From Syntrophales bacterium (GTDB lineage: Bacteria > Desulfobacterota > Syntrophia > Syntrophales > UBA2192), in contig JALOPC010000080.1 in the NCBI GenBank assembly GCA_025454095.1, forward strand, positions 1 through 7,435: a stretch of 7,435 nt of DNA, given 5' to 3'. Every line of letters starts with the position of its first letter. The first letter of the stretch is position 1. The translations under genes were made by a program, and so were the position numbers. This document shows, piece after piece, positions 1-6,042 of the stretch. The notes under the pieces are model-generated. The model worked only from the letters and a program-made list of their open reading frames with translations. It was not told the DNA's origin and did no database searches.

Positions 1-944
1 TCAGCCGTAGATCCCGGGGTTGAGGCAGTCGGGGGGGCGCTCCCCCTTCAGCATGGCCAGCAGGTTCGTCGCGGCCTTGACGGACATGCCCGAGCGCGAC
101 GACCGCGTCGCCGAGGCCGTGTGGGGGGCGATGACGACGTTGGCGAGCTCCGCAAGTCCGGGCACCATCTTCGGCTCGAATTCGTAGACGTCGAGGGCGG
201 CCCCGGCGATGACGTTGCTGCGAAGCGCCTCCACGAGCTCGGCCTCGTGGATGACGGGACCGCGGGCCGTGTTGACGAGGTATGCCGTGGGCTTCATCAT
301 CGCGAGGGTCTTCGCGTTGAACAGGTGCCGCGTGCTCGGCATGAGGGGCACGTGGATGCTCACGAAGTCCGACTCCCGCAGCAGCTCCTCGAAGGGGACC
401 TTGCGGGCCCCCAGTTCCTTTTCGAGGACGGGGTTGGCGACTTGGACATGAGGGCCATGGCCGTGCCGATCCGGCCCGCCCCGACGATGCCGAGGGTCTT
501 CCCCGTAACGTCGCCGCCGATGAACTGCAGGGGCCCCCAGCCCTGCCAGGCGCCCGAGCGCATGACCTTCTCCGATTCGATGAGGCGCCGGGCGACGGCG
601 AACAGCAGCAGCGCCCAGGCCATCTCCGCCGTGGCCAGCGTCAGCACGCCGGGCGTGTTCGACAGCGGGATCTTCCGTTCCGTGGCGGCCTTCACGTCCA
701 GGTTGTCGAAGCCGACGGCGTAGTTGGCGAAGCCCCTGACCCCCTTTGCGGCGTCCATGACCTCGCCGTCGATGCGGTCGGTCAGCAGGGTGATCACGCC
801 GTCGCGGCCCTTGACGTTCCGCAGCAGTTCCTCCCGGGTGAGGGGGCGGTCCTCGGGGTTGATCTCCACGTTGCAGGTCTCCCGCAGCAGGGTCAGGCCC
901 TCCACGGGGATGAGGCGCGTGACGTAGACGTTGAACTTGGCCAT
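1..944 (-). pseudogene. D-2-hydroxyacid dehydrogenase (glyoxylate/hydroxypyruvate reductase-like), frame broken by an apparent internal deletion
   Basis: This family reduces glyoxylate or hydroxypyruvate to glycolate or D-glycerate with NAD(P)H in the cytoplasm. The ATG at 944 follows an excellent ribosome-binding site (AAGGAGGG, 4 nt away). Residues 1-166 read cleanly: an N-terminal substrate domain, NYAVGFDNLD at 74-83, TPGVLTLATAEMAW at 97-110, and the Rossmann motif GAGRIG at 155-160. After ALMS at about 444-449 the frame becomes nonsense and stops near 360. The correct protein resumes in another frame with NPVLEKELGARKVPFEELL (about 376-435). It carries the family's catalytic Arg (NTARGP), Glu (LDVYEFEP) and His (APHTASAT), and ends with TGA at 1-3. 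Relative to Thermococcus-type GyaR, about 10 residues are missing between the Rossmann glycines and ELGA, so the event is a deletion of 3n+1 nt rather than a one-base slip. The lost part includes the second beta strand of the NAD fold. It is the last gene visible in the left operon, 80 bp after the isomerase. Family identity is firm; whether the break is biological or an assembly error cannot be decided here. Confidence 0.5.
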
Positions 945-948
945 GTGT

Positions 949-956
949 CCCTCCTT
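949..956 (-). promoter_or_regulatory. strong ribosome-binding site of the dehydrogenase
   Basis: On the minus strand AAGGAGGG lies 4 nt before the ATG at 944. It fixes this start and rules out the much longer in-frame upstream opening, which runs through the isomerase gene in a non-coding frame. A near-consensus Shine-Dalgarno suggests the gene was under selection for good translation even though its frame is now broken. Confidence 0.5.
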
Positions 957-968
957 CTCTATCGCTTC

Positions 969-990
969 GCGTCGGCGGGGACCGCCGCGC
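969..990 (-). other. GC-rich intercistronic hairpin between isomerase and dehydrogenase genes
   Basis: CGGCGG (973-978) and CCGCCG (982-987) form a perfect 6-bp stem with a 3-nt loop. It is extended by GCG (969-971) pairing with CGC (988-990) across one bulged base at 972. No T-tract follows on the minus strand, so it is not a classical rho-independent terminator. It may stabilise the upstream mRNA or reduce read-through into the dehydrogenase, or it may be chance pairing in GC-rich DNA. Confidence 0.5.
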
Positions 991-1024
991 ATCCCGTCTG
1001 TTTCAAGCAGGTGCCGCCGGCAGG

Positions 1025-1990
1025 CTATTTCAGCCCCAGGAACTCCCTCTCGATGAATTTCCAGGTCTTCAGGTAGTCGTCCCCCGCGATGAGCCTCGAG
1101 AAGGCCTTGTCGTCGATGCGGTCGAGCATCGACCAGATGCGGTTCGTGATCCGGCTGTTGGCCTCGAAGGTCCCCCGGATGTCCCAGCGCGTGGGGGAGG
1201 TGTCGGAGGTCAGGTAGTCCCGGTAGCCGATCTTTTTCAGCCAGTAGAGGAACTCGACGTACTCCAGGAAGTGCCGCGTCCCGCAGAAGTAGTCCCAGTC
1301 CCAGCGGCCGTCGTTGTCGTTGATGTGCACGTAGAGCCGGTAGGGGCTCGACGCCACGAGGGCCGCGGCCTCGGCGGGCTGCTCGCCGCCGTAGACGGAG
1401 TGGCCGAAATCGAGGGTGACGCCCATGCTCTCGAGCCCGACGTCGTGCAGCAGGCACAGCGTCTTGGCCGCCGAGTCGATGAAGCACTTCCCGCGCGTCT
1501 CGCTGGGTTTGTACTCGACGAAGAGGGGGATCTCGGGGCGGTAGGCGCCGCACTCGCCGAAGGCGTCGACGAGATACGTCCACATCTTGCGGTAGTCGCA
1601 CTGGAAGGCGAACTCGAAGCCGTCGCCCAGGGGGCAGCAGGTCACCTTGTCGGCGCCGACGGCCGCCGCGAAGTCCTTGGCCTCCCGGATGAACCGGATC
1701 GCCTTTTCGCGCACCGCCTTCTTCGTCGACGTGAGGCCGCCGTTGAGGAACTCCGGCTCCGCCTTGACGTTCACGTTCACCGCGGCAACCTTCAGCCGGT
1801 GCTTCTTCAGCAGCCCCTGCGCGAACGCCGCGTCGTTGACCTCGTAGGGGTAAACGATCTCGACGCCGTCGTAGCCCCGGATCTTCGCCATGAGGGCGAA
1901 TTTCTGCTCGACGCTCCGGGGCTCGTTGTACAGGTGGAACCGGTCCTTCGTCTGGCCGAGAAAACCGGTGATGATCCCCATCTTGACCAT
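1025..1990 (-). CDS. xylose/rhamnose-isomerase-like TIM-barrel sugar isomerase
   Basis: A 321-residue cytoplasmic protein of the xylose-isomerase-like TIM-barrel superfamily (AP_endonuc_2 fold), predicted to interconvert an aldose and a ketose using divalent metals. The residues expected for a two-metal sugar isomerase can be placed in order: E159 and K161 in EYKPSETR, D194 and H197 in LDFGH, H222 in HINDND, a D-x-D pair (D231/D233, WDWD), and D263 in TSDTSP. The E-K ... D-x-x-H ... H ... D-x-D ... D order matches L-rhamnose isomerase and xylose isomerase better than hydroxypyruvate isomerase or tagatose/psicose 3-epimerases, which end in Glu. The start at 1990 is preferred because AGGGG lies 5 nt upstream; only one base separates it from the transketolase stop, implying translational coupling. 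Length is complete. The substrate is unknown; the neighbouring transketolase suggests the product is a ketose. An epimerase role remains possible. Confidence 0.5.
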   Translation of the reverse strand: MVKMGIITGFLGQTKDRFHLYNEPRSVEQKFALMAKIRGYDGVEIVYPYEVNDAAFAQGLLKKHRLKVAAVNVNVKAEPEFLNGGLTSTKKAVREKAIRFIREAKDFAAAVGADKVTCCPLGDGFEFAFQCDYRKMWTYLVDAFGECGAYRPEIPLFVEYKPSETRGKCFIDSAAKTLCLLHDVGLESMGVTLDFGHSVYGGEQPAEAAALVASSPYRLYVHINDNDGRWDWDYFCGTRHFLEYVEFLYWLKKIGYRDYLTSDTSPTRWDIRGTFEANSRITNRIWSMLDRIDDKAFSRLIAGDDYLKTWKFIEREFLGLK

Positions 1991-1991
1991 G

Positions 1992-2948
1992 TTATCCCCT
2001 CTTGAGGAGCCGCTTTGCCGCCGCGGCGATGTGGTCCCTGGACAACCCGTATTTCTCGAGGAGCTTCCCGTAGCTGCCGCTCTCGGCGAAGGTGTCCTCC
2101 AGGCCCAGGTTGTCGAAGGGCACCACCTTGTTCTTGAGGCAGAAGTTGGAGAGCTCGTAGCCCAGGCCGTTTCGCTTCTGGTGGTTCTCGGCGACGACGA
2201 GGGCGCCCGTCTTGTCCAGAGATCGCAGCAGGGTTTCCGCGTCGAAGGGCTTGACCGAGTACAGGTCGATCACCTCGGCGCGGATGCCCTCCTTCGCGAG
2301 GATGCCCGCGGCCCCGATCGCCTCGAACACGATGTCGCCGTAGGTTGCGATCGTCACATCCGACCCCTCGAGGAGCACGTGGCTTCCCCCCATGCGGAAG
2401 GCGTCGCCCGCCTCGTAGAGATCGAGGATCGGGTCCCGCATGAGACGGACGAAGACGGGGCCCGGCGTCTGCAGCGCCACGTCGAAGAGCTTCTTTGCCG
2501 CCCACGTGTCGGCGGGCACGAGCACCTTCATGTTGGGCAGCGTCGTCATGTTGGCGATGTCTTCCGTCGCCTGGTGCGTCACCCCGTCGATGGCCGGCGT
2601 GAACCCGCCGTGGGAGGAGAGAAACTTCACGTTGAGATCGGGGTAGCACACGAAGGTCCGCACCGATTCGAGGGCCCGCAGGGTGATGAAGACGCCGTAG
2701 GTCGAGGCGACGACGGTCCGGCCGTCGGCGGCCATGCCCGCGGCGGCGCTCACCATGTTGCCCTCGGCGATGCCCATGTTGAAGTATCGCTCCGGGAAAC
2801 GGTCGCCGAAGAGGTGGGAGAATGTCGAGTAGCCGATGTCGGCCTCGAAGACGACGAAGTCGCCGTCGATGGCGCCGTACTCGGCCATCCGCTCGGAGAA
2901 GGCCCGGCGGGTCGGGATGCTGGCTGGTGTCAATGCGTTCGGTCTCAT
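1992..2948 (-). CDS. transketolase, C-terminal subunit (pyrimidine-binding and C-terminal domains)
   Basis: The second half of a split transketolase, 318 residues. It supplies the domain that binds the aminopyrimidine of thiamine diphosphate, plus the C-terminal domain, and must pair with the subunit encoded just upstream to transfer a two-carbon ketol unit between sugars. Residues 10-170 hold the pyrimidine domain, with the catalytic Glu in GIAEGNM (E62), SSHGGF at 111-116 and DGVTHQATEDIA at 121-132. Residues about 190-318 hold the C-terminal domain, with IDLYSVKPFD at 227-236 and AENHQKRNGLG at 253-263. The ATG at 2948 overlaps the TGA of the upstream subunit (ATGA, 2945-2948), and a G-rich Shine-Dalgarno lies in the end of that gene, so the two subunits are translationally coupled. 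An in-frame opening upstream lies inside the other subunit gene and is not used. Family assignment is confident; the ketose substrate is unknown, and related pyruvate-dehydrogenase-beta or DXS-like activity is less likely. Confidence 0.5.
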   Translation of the reverse strand: MRPNALTPASIPTRRAFSERMAEYGAIDGDFVVFEADIGYSTFSHLFGDRFPERYFNMGIAEGNMVSAAAGMAADGRTVVASTYGVFITLRALESVRTFVCYPDLNVKFLSSHGGFTPAIDGVTHQATEDIANMTTLPNMKVLVPADTWAAKKLFDVALQTPGPVFVRLMRDPILDLYEAGDAFRMGGSHVLLEGSDVTIATYGDIVFEAIGAAGILAKEGIRAEVIDLYSVKPFDAETLLRSLDKTGALVVAENHQKRNGLGYELSNFCLKNKVVPFDNLGLEDTFAESGSYGKLLEKYGLSRDHIAAAAKRLLKRG

Positions 2949-3799
2949 GAGTCTTCCCCCCAGATCTCCTTCATGGCGCAGGCGAGCTCGTCGGCATTCG
3001 GGCACTTGCCGTGCCACTCGAAACGGTCTTCCATGTAGCTCACCCCCTTGCCCTTCACCGTGTTGGCGACGATGCAGGCGGGCCTGCCACGGACCCGGCG
3101 GGCCTTTTCGATCGTCCCGAGAATCGTCTTCATGTCATGGCCGTCGATCTCGAAGGTCTTCCAGCCGAAGGCCTTGAACTTCGCCGCGACGTCGCCCATG
3201 GGCATGATGTCGTCGCAGCAGCCGTCCATCTGCAGGCGGTTTCGGTCGACAAAGGCGATGAGGCGGTCCGCCTTGAACTTCGCGGCCGCCATGGCGGCTT
3301 CCCAGACGTGCCCCTCGTTGATCTCGCCGTCGCCGAGCATCACGTAGACATGGTAGCGCTTTCCCCGGAGCTTTCCCTCGAGGGCCATGCCGAGGCCGAT
3401 GCTGAGGCCGTGGCCCAGGGAGCCCGTCGTCATGTCGATGCCGGGCGTCTTCCGGATGGGGTGGCCCTGCAGGATGCTCTCGAACTGCCGCAGCGTGTCC
3501 AGGTGCTCGAGCCCGAAGAAGCCCCGCATGGCGAGGCAGGTGTAGAGGACGGGGCAGGCATGCCCTTTCGACAGGAGAAAGCGGTCCCGGTCGGGCCAGC
3601 GCGGGTTGGCCGGGTCCACCCGCAGGATGTCGAAGTAAAGGGCCGTCACGATGTCGGCCGCCGAGAGGGCGCCGCCGGGGTGCCCGGACTTGGCCTTGTA
3701 GATCATGTCGACGAGTCGGGAACGGACCTCGCGTGCCTTTTCGGAGAGAAAGGCCGCCCGCTCGTCGAGGGTGCGGTTTCGGTCTTGGGTCGATGCCAT
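2945..3799 (-). CDS. transketolase, N-terminal subunit (thiamine diphosphate-binding)
   Basis: The first half of a split transketolase, 284 residues, which binds the diphosphate of thiamine diphosphate and Mg2+. Visible motifs are SGHPGG (H40), LSKGHACP (H80), the GSLGHGL loop at 126-132, and the classic ThDP motif that begins GDGEINEGHVWEA at 156-168 and closes with VDRNRLQ at 184-190. HGK at 263-265 is another substrate/cofactor-site element. The length equals that of other stand-alone N-terminal subunits; a fused transketolase is about 660 residues. The start at 3799 has GGGAG 9 nt upstream, and the longer frame upstream is non-coding through the regulator gene. It begins 47 bp after the regulator stop and overlaps the C-terminal subunit by 4 bp. 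Split transketolases are known both from pentose-phosphate metabolism and from dedicated catabolic operons. The dedicated regulator and isomerase here favour the second role, which is inference. Confidence 0.5.
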   Translation of the reverse strand: MASTQDRNRTLDERAAFLSEKAREVRSRLVDMIYKAKSGHPGGALSAADIVTALYFDILRVDPANPRWPDRDRFLLSKGHACPVLYTCLAMRGFFGLEHLDTLRQFESILQGHPIRKTPGIDMTTGSLGHGLSIGLGMALEGKLRGKRYHVYVMLGDGEINEGHVWEAAMAAAKFKADRLIAFVDRNRLQMDGCCDDIMPMGDVAAKFKAFGWKTFEIDGHDMKTILGTIEKARRVRGRPACIVANTVKGKGVSYMEDRFEWHGKCPNADELACAMKEIWGEDS

Positions 3800-3846
3800 C
3801 AAGAGGTTCTCCCTTCTGCTTTGCCCCGGGGCCGCAGGTGCCGCAT

Positions 3847-4539
3847 TCAGGCCGGCTGCCTCTGGGTCCCCGCCATTTTTTCCTGCAGCATGTCCTTCAT
3901 GAGCTGTTGTCTCGATCGGTTGAAATGCTGACGCGCGATCTTTTCCGCCTGCTCCGGCTTGCCCGACGCGATGGCCTCGATGAGGGCCTCGTGCTCGGGC
4001 AGCGTTTCCCGCGGGTGCCTGACGAGACCTTCCATGACGTCGATGCGGTAGCTCACGGTGATGATGTTGTAGTTCTCGAGGATGTCGTTGAGCAGGTCGA
4101 ACCCCCCGAGCTCGATGAGAAACTGATGAAAGCGGCGATCTTCCTCGGCATAGCGCTTGATGCTCTGCGCGCTGTCCGAGAGGTCGGCATCCCGGAAGAA
4201 GCCGCGGAGCCGGTCGGCCTGCGCCGGGCTGATGATGTGGGCCGCGCGCCGGGCCGCAAGCCCCTCGAGGATCTCCCGGAGTTCGAAGGCCTCGAGGACC
4301 TCTTCCTTCGTGAAGCGCCGGACGTAGAAACCCCTGCGGGGAACGGCCTGGACGAGCTTTTCCTGCTCGAGCTTCTTGAGGGCGCACATCAGCGGCGTGC
4401 GGCTCACGCCGAACTCCCGGGCGATCTTTTCCTGGAGGATCTTGTCACCCGGCTTGAGCTTGCGGTCGACGATCATCGACTTGAGCTCCCGGTACACCTT
4501 GAAGTCAAGGTTCTCGTGGCGCGTACCCAGTTTTTTCAT
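3847..4539 (-). CDS. GntR-family transcriptional regulator, FadR/FCD subfamily
   Basis: A 230-residue DNA-binding regulator heading the left operon, probably a repressor released by a pathway metabolite. Residues about 9-75 form the winged helix, with the recognition region LQEKIAREFGVSRTPL at 35-50 and wing PRRGFYVR at 67-74. Residues about 80-220 form the helical FCD effector domain. Candidate metal ligands of that domain are D134 and H138 (EEDRRFH), H183 (PEHEAL) and H205 (ARQHF), the usual Asp plus three His set, which often holds a carboxylate effector. The ATG at 4539 has GGAGGA 6 nt upstream; a TTG 48 bp earlier would give a longer form but has no comparable site and lies near the predicted transcript start. 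Oddity: the highly conserved R-E of the TP(V/L)REAL segment is M-C here (TPLMCAL, 48-54). A promoter and a GntR-like palindrome lie just upstream, suggesting autoregulation. The ligand is unknown. Confidence 0.5.
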   Translation of the reverse strand: MKKLGTRHENLDFKVYRELKSMIVDRKLKPGDKILQEKIAREFGVSRTPLMCALKKLEQEKLVQAVPRRGFYVRRFTKEEVLEAFELREILEGLAARRAAHIISPAQADRLRGFFRDADLSDSAQSIKRYAEEDRRFHQFLIELGGFDLLNDILENYNIITVSYRIDVMEGLVRHPRETLPEHEALIEAIASGKPEQAEKIARQHFNRSRQQLMKDMLQEKMAGTQRQPA

Positions 4540-4545
4540 GGCCTC

Positions 4546-4551
4546 TCCTCC
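4546..4551 (-). promoter_or_regulatory. ribosome-binding site of the GntR regulator
   Basis: GGAGGA on the minus strand, 6 nt before the ATG at 4539. It decides the start in favour of MKKLGTRHEN over an upstream in-frame TTG at 4587. Confidence 0.5.
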
Positions 4552-4577
4552 GCGAAAACGTGGGCGTGAATTGAATA

Positions 4578-4587
4578 TTGTATGCAA
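4578..4587. promoter_or_regulatory. candidate GntR/FCD operator TTGTATGCAA
   Basis: A 10-bp near-perfect palindrome (TTGTATGCAA; one mismatch, T4 against G7). FadR-type GntR proteins typically bind short palindromes of the TTGTATACAA or TGGTnnnACCA kind. It lies 38-48 bp upstream of the regulator ATG, right where the transcription start of the adjacent promoter is expected (about +1 to +10). Bound protein there would block initiation, the usual geometry for autorepression. A motif match in one place is modest evidence. Confidence 0.5.
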
Positions 4588-4592
4588 AAAAC

Positions 4593-4621
4593 ACTAAATC
4601 GTTTCCCATCCGTTTTGTCAA
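4593..4621 (-). promoter_or_regulatory. sigma70-type promoter of the GntR-transketolase-isomerase operon
   Basis: Read on the minus strand, a perfect -35 box TTGACA (4616-4621) is followed after exactly 17 bp by TTTAGT (4593-4598), which matches 4 of 6 bases of the -10 consensus including its first and last T. Transcription would begin near 4585, giving a leader of about 45 nt with the ribosome-binding site at 4546-4551. This promoter makes the left block independent of the glycerate kinase operon upstream. The rest of the 201-bp intergenic region is the palindromic repeat and A-rich sequence; I see no further gene. Confidence 0.5.
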
Positions 4622-4667
4622 GGAAAAACTCTCCCCTTGGAGAAGCGTCTGAGTGAAGAGGAAAAAC

Positions 4668-4715
4668 AAATCCCCCTTTCATCCCCCTTTGCAAAAGGGG
4701 GAACGAGGGGGATTT
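4668..4715. repeat. nested palindromic repeat (CCCCC/GGGGG type), possible terminator
   Basis: Outer arms aaatccccct (4668-4677) and agggggattt (4706-4715) are exact reverse complements. Inside them tcccccttt (4682-4690) and aaaggggga (4694-4702) pair exactly around a 3-nt loop, GCA. Together they make a two-stem cruciform with a small internal bulge. Near-identical elements are dispersed in many Desulfobacterota and cyanobacterial genomes; when translated they give peptides such as SPFAKGGTRGI, which appear in many spurious hypothetical proteins. Here the repeat sits 25 bp past the stop of the glycerate kinase. On the minus strand it is followed by GTTTTTCC, so the transcript could form a hairpin with a short U-run and act as a terminator. 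I see no target-site duplication and no transposase. Confidence 0.5.
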
Positions 4716-4740
4716 TCTTGCGATGCTGCTTGATACTCGG

Positions 4741-6042
4741 TTATTCGACGAGAATAACCTGCAAATCCATCACATTCGTGCCCGTCGGGCCTGTCTTGAA
4801 AAGGCCGCCTGCCTGCTCGAAGAAGCGGTAGGAGTCGTTGTCGTCGAGAAAGGCCTGCGCGTTGAGGCCGAGGGACCGCGCCCCCGGGACCGTCTGCCCG
4901 TCTGCGAGGGCCCCCGCAGCGTCGGTGGGCCCGTCGGTTCCGTCCGTGCCCGCCGAGAGAAACGTGATGCCCGACGTCCCCTCGATGGCGAGGGCGAAAG
5001 CCAGGGCCATCTCCGTGTTGCGGCCGCCGAGACCCCGCCCCCGGACGGTTACCGTGGTCTCGCCCCCGGCGATGAGGCAGACTCGTCTCCGGCCCGACGC
5101 CAGGCAGGACTGCGATTCCAAAACCTGCCGGTAGAGCCACCGGGCGGCCTCGCGGGCCTCCCCCTGCAGCGCCGTGGTGAGCACGACCGGCTCGTATCCC
5201 ATGGCGAGGGCTTTGAGGCGGGCGGCCTCCGTGGCGATGCGGTTGCTGCCGATGACGAGGTTCTCCACGCGGTCGAACACGGGGTTGCCCTCTTTGGGCG
5301 TGTCCAGGATCTTGCCCCCCGCGCCGTCGCGAAGGATCCGCATGATGCGCTGCGGCATCTCGCCGGCCTTGTCGTACCGGGTCACGATGTCGAGAGCCTC
5401 GGCCCAGGTCGTCGTGTCGGGCGCCGTGGGGCCGGAGGCGATGAAATCGACGGGATCCCCGATCACGTCGGAGAGGATGAGCGAAACCACCCGGGCCGGC
5501 CAGGCCGCCTCGGCAAGCCTCCCGGCCTTGACGCGGGAGAGGTGTTTTCGCACCGTGTTGAGTTCCATGATGTCGGCGCCGCCGCGCAGGAGGATACGGG
5601 TCATCTCCTGCTTGTCGTCGAGCGACAGGCCCTCCATCGGGGAAACGAAAAGGGCGGATCCCCCTCCCGAGATCAGGCAGACGACCAGGCTCTCGCGCCC
5701 TGCCTGACCGATGAGGCCGACGGCCTTGCCCGCCCCGGCAACGCTGTTTTCATCGGGTACGGGGTGTCCCGCTTCGACGAGCTCGATCGGCCCCGCAGGG
5801 AGACCGCCCTCGCAGTGGCCGTACTTGGTCACGACGACACCGCCGCGGACGCTCTCTCCCATCTCGTCGAGAAGGGCGCGGGTCATGGGGCAGGCGGCCT
5901 TGCCGAAGCCGACGACGACGATGTCCTTCAGACCCTCGTCCCGGCGGATTGCGCGAATCCGCTCCGCGTGCCTGGCGACGGCGGCGCGGGGGTCGACGGC
6001 GCGGAGCGCCTCATGGAAGATCTCGACGGCATCGCGGTTCAT
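4741..6042 (-). CDS. glycerate 2-kinase (MOFRL / DUF4147 family)
   Basis: Phosphorylates D-glycerate with ATP to 2-phosphoglycerate, feeding glycolysis; cytoplasmic, 433 residues, the normal family length. The N-terminal DUF4147 domain shows GFGKAA at 45-50 (K48 is the equivalent of the conserved catalytic-site lysine), HPVPDENS at 93-100, SGGGSAL at 125-131, SDVIGDP at 191-197 and ASGPTAPD at 202-209. The C-terminal MOFRL domain shows AGGETTV at 325-331, GLGGRNTEMAL at 337-347, SAGTDGTDGPTDAAGA at 363-378 and TGPTGTNVMDL at 417-427. The ATG at 6042 overlaps the TGA of the hydrolase (ATGA, 6039-6042) with AGGAG about 8 nt upstream, so the pair is translationally coupled. A much longer in-frame opening upstream lies antiphase inside the hydrolase and is not real. 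It is the last gene of its operon, followed by the palindromic repeat. The bacterial names gckA and ttuD are used for this family, but orthology cannot be settled from sequence alone. Family assignment is very secure. Confidence 0.5.
   Translation of the reverse strand: MNRDAVEIFHEALRAVDPRAAVARHAERIRAIRRDEGLKDIVVVGFGKAACPMTRALLDEMGESVRGGVVVTKYGHCEGGLPAGPIELVEAGHPVPDENSVAGAGKAVGLIGQAGRESLVVCLISGGGSALFVSPMEGLSLDDKQEMTRILLRGGADIMELNTVRKHLSRVKAGRLAEAAWPARVVSLILSDVIGDPVDFIASGPTAPDTTTWAEALDIVTRYDKAGEMPQRIMRILRDGAGGKILDTPKEGNPVFDRVENLVIGSNRIATEAARLKALAMGYEPVVLTTALQGEAREAARWLYRQVLESQSCLASGRRRVCLIAGGETTVTVRGRGLGGRNTEMALAFALAIEGTSGITFLSAGTDGTDGPTDAAGALADGQTVPGARSLGLNAQAFLDDNDSYRFFEQAGGLFKTGPTGTNVMDLQVILVE

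Noticed and set aside
360..450. Single-base sequencing slip as the cause of the dehydrogenase frameshift
   Set aside because: Adding one base restores the frame but still leaves about ten conserved residues of the Rossmann fold missing, so a larger loss is required.
1025..1990. Hydroxypyruvate isomerase (hyi), which would fit the glycerate theme
   Set aside because: The protein is longer than typical Hyi (about 260 residues), its final metal ligand is Asp rather than Glu, and it carries an isomerase-type D-x-D pair, so the rhamnose/xylose-isomerase-like call fits better.
1271..3931. Long plus-strand open frames opposite the isomerase and transketolase genes
   Set aside because: Same reason: compositionally biased mirror frames with no motifs, opposite genes whose motifs are intact.
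4630..4643. Small inverted repeat tctcc-cctt-ggaga upstream of the -35 box
   Set aside because: Only 5 bp of stem and no resemblance to the GntR-type palindrome; easily due to chance.
4637..4831. Small plus-strand protein reading through the palindromic repeat (contains SPFAKGGTRGI)
   Set aside because: This peptide is the translation of the dispersed palindrome and is a known source of spurious hypothetical proteins. The rest of the frame lies antisense to the end of the glycerate kinase.
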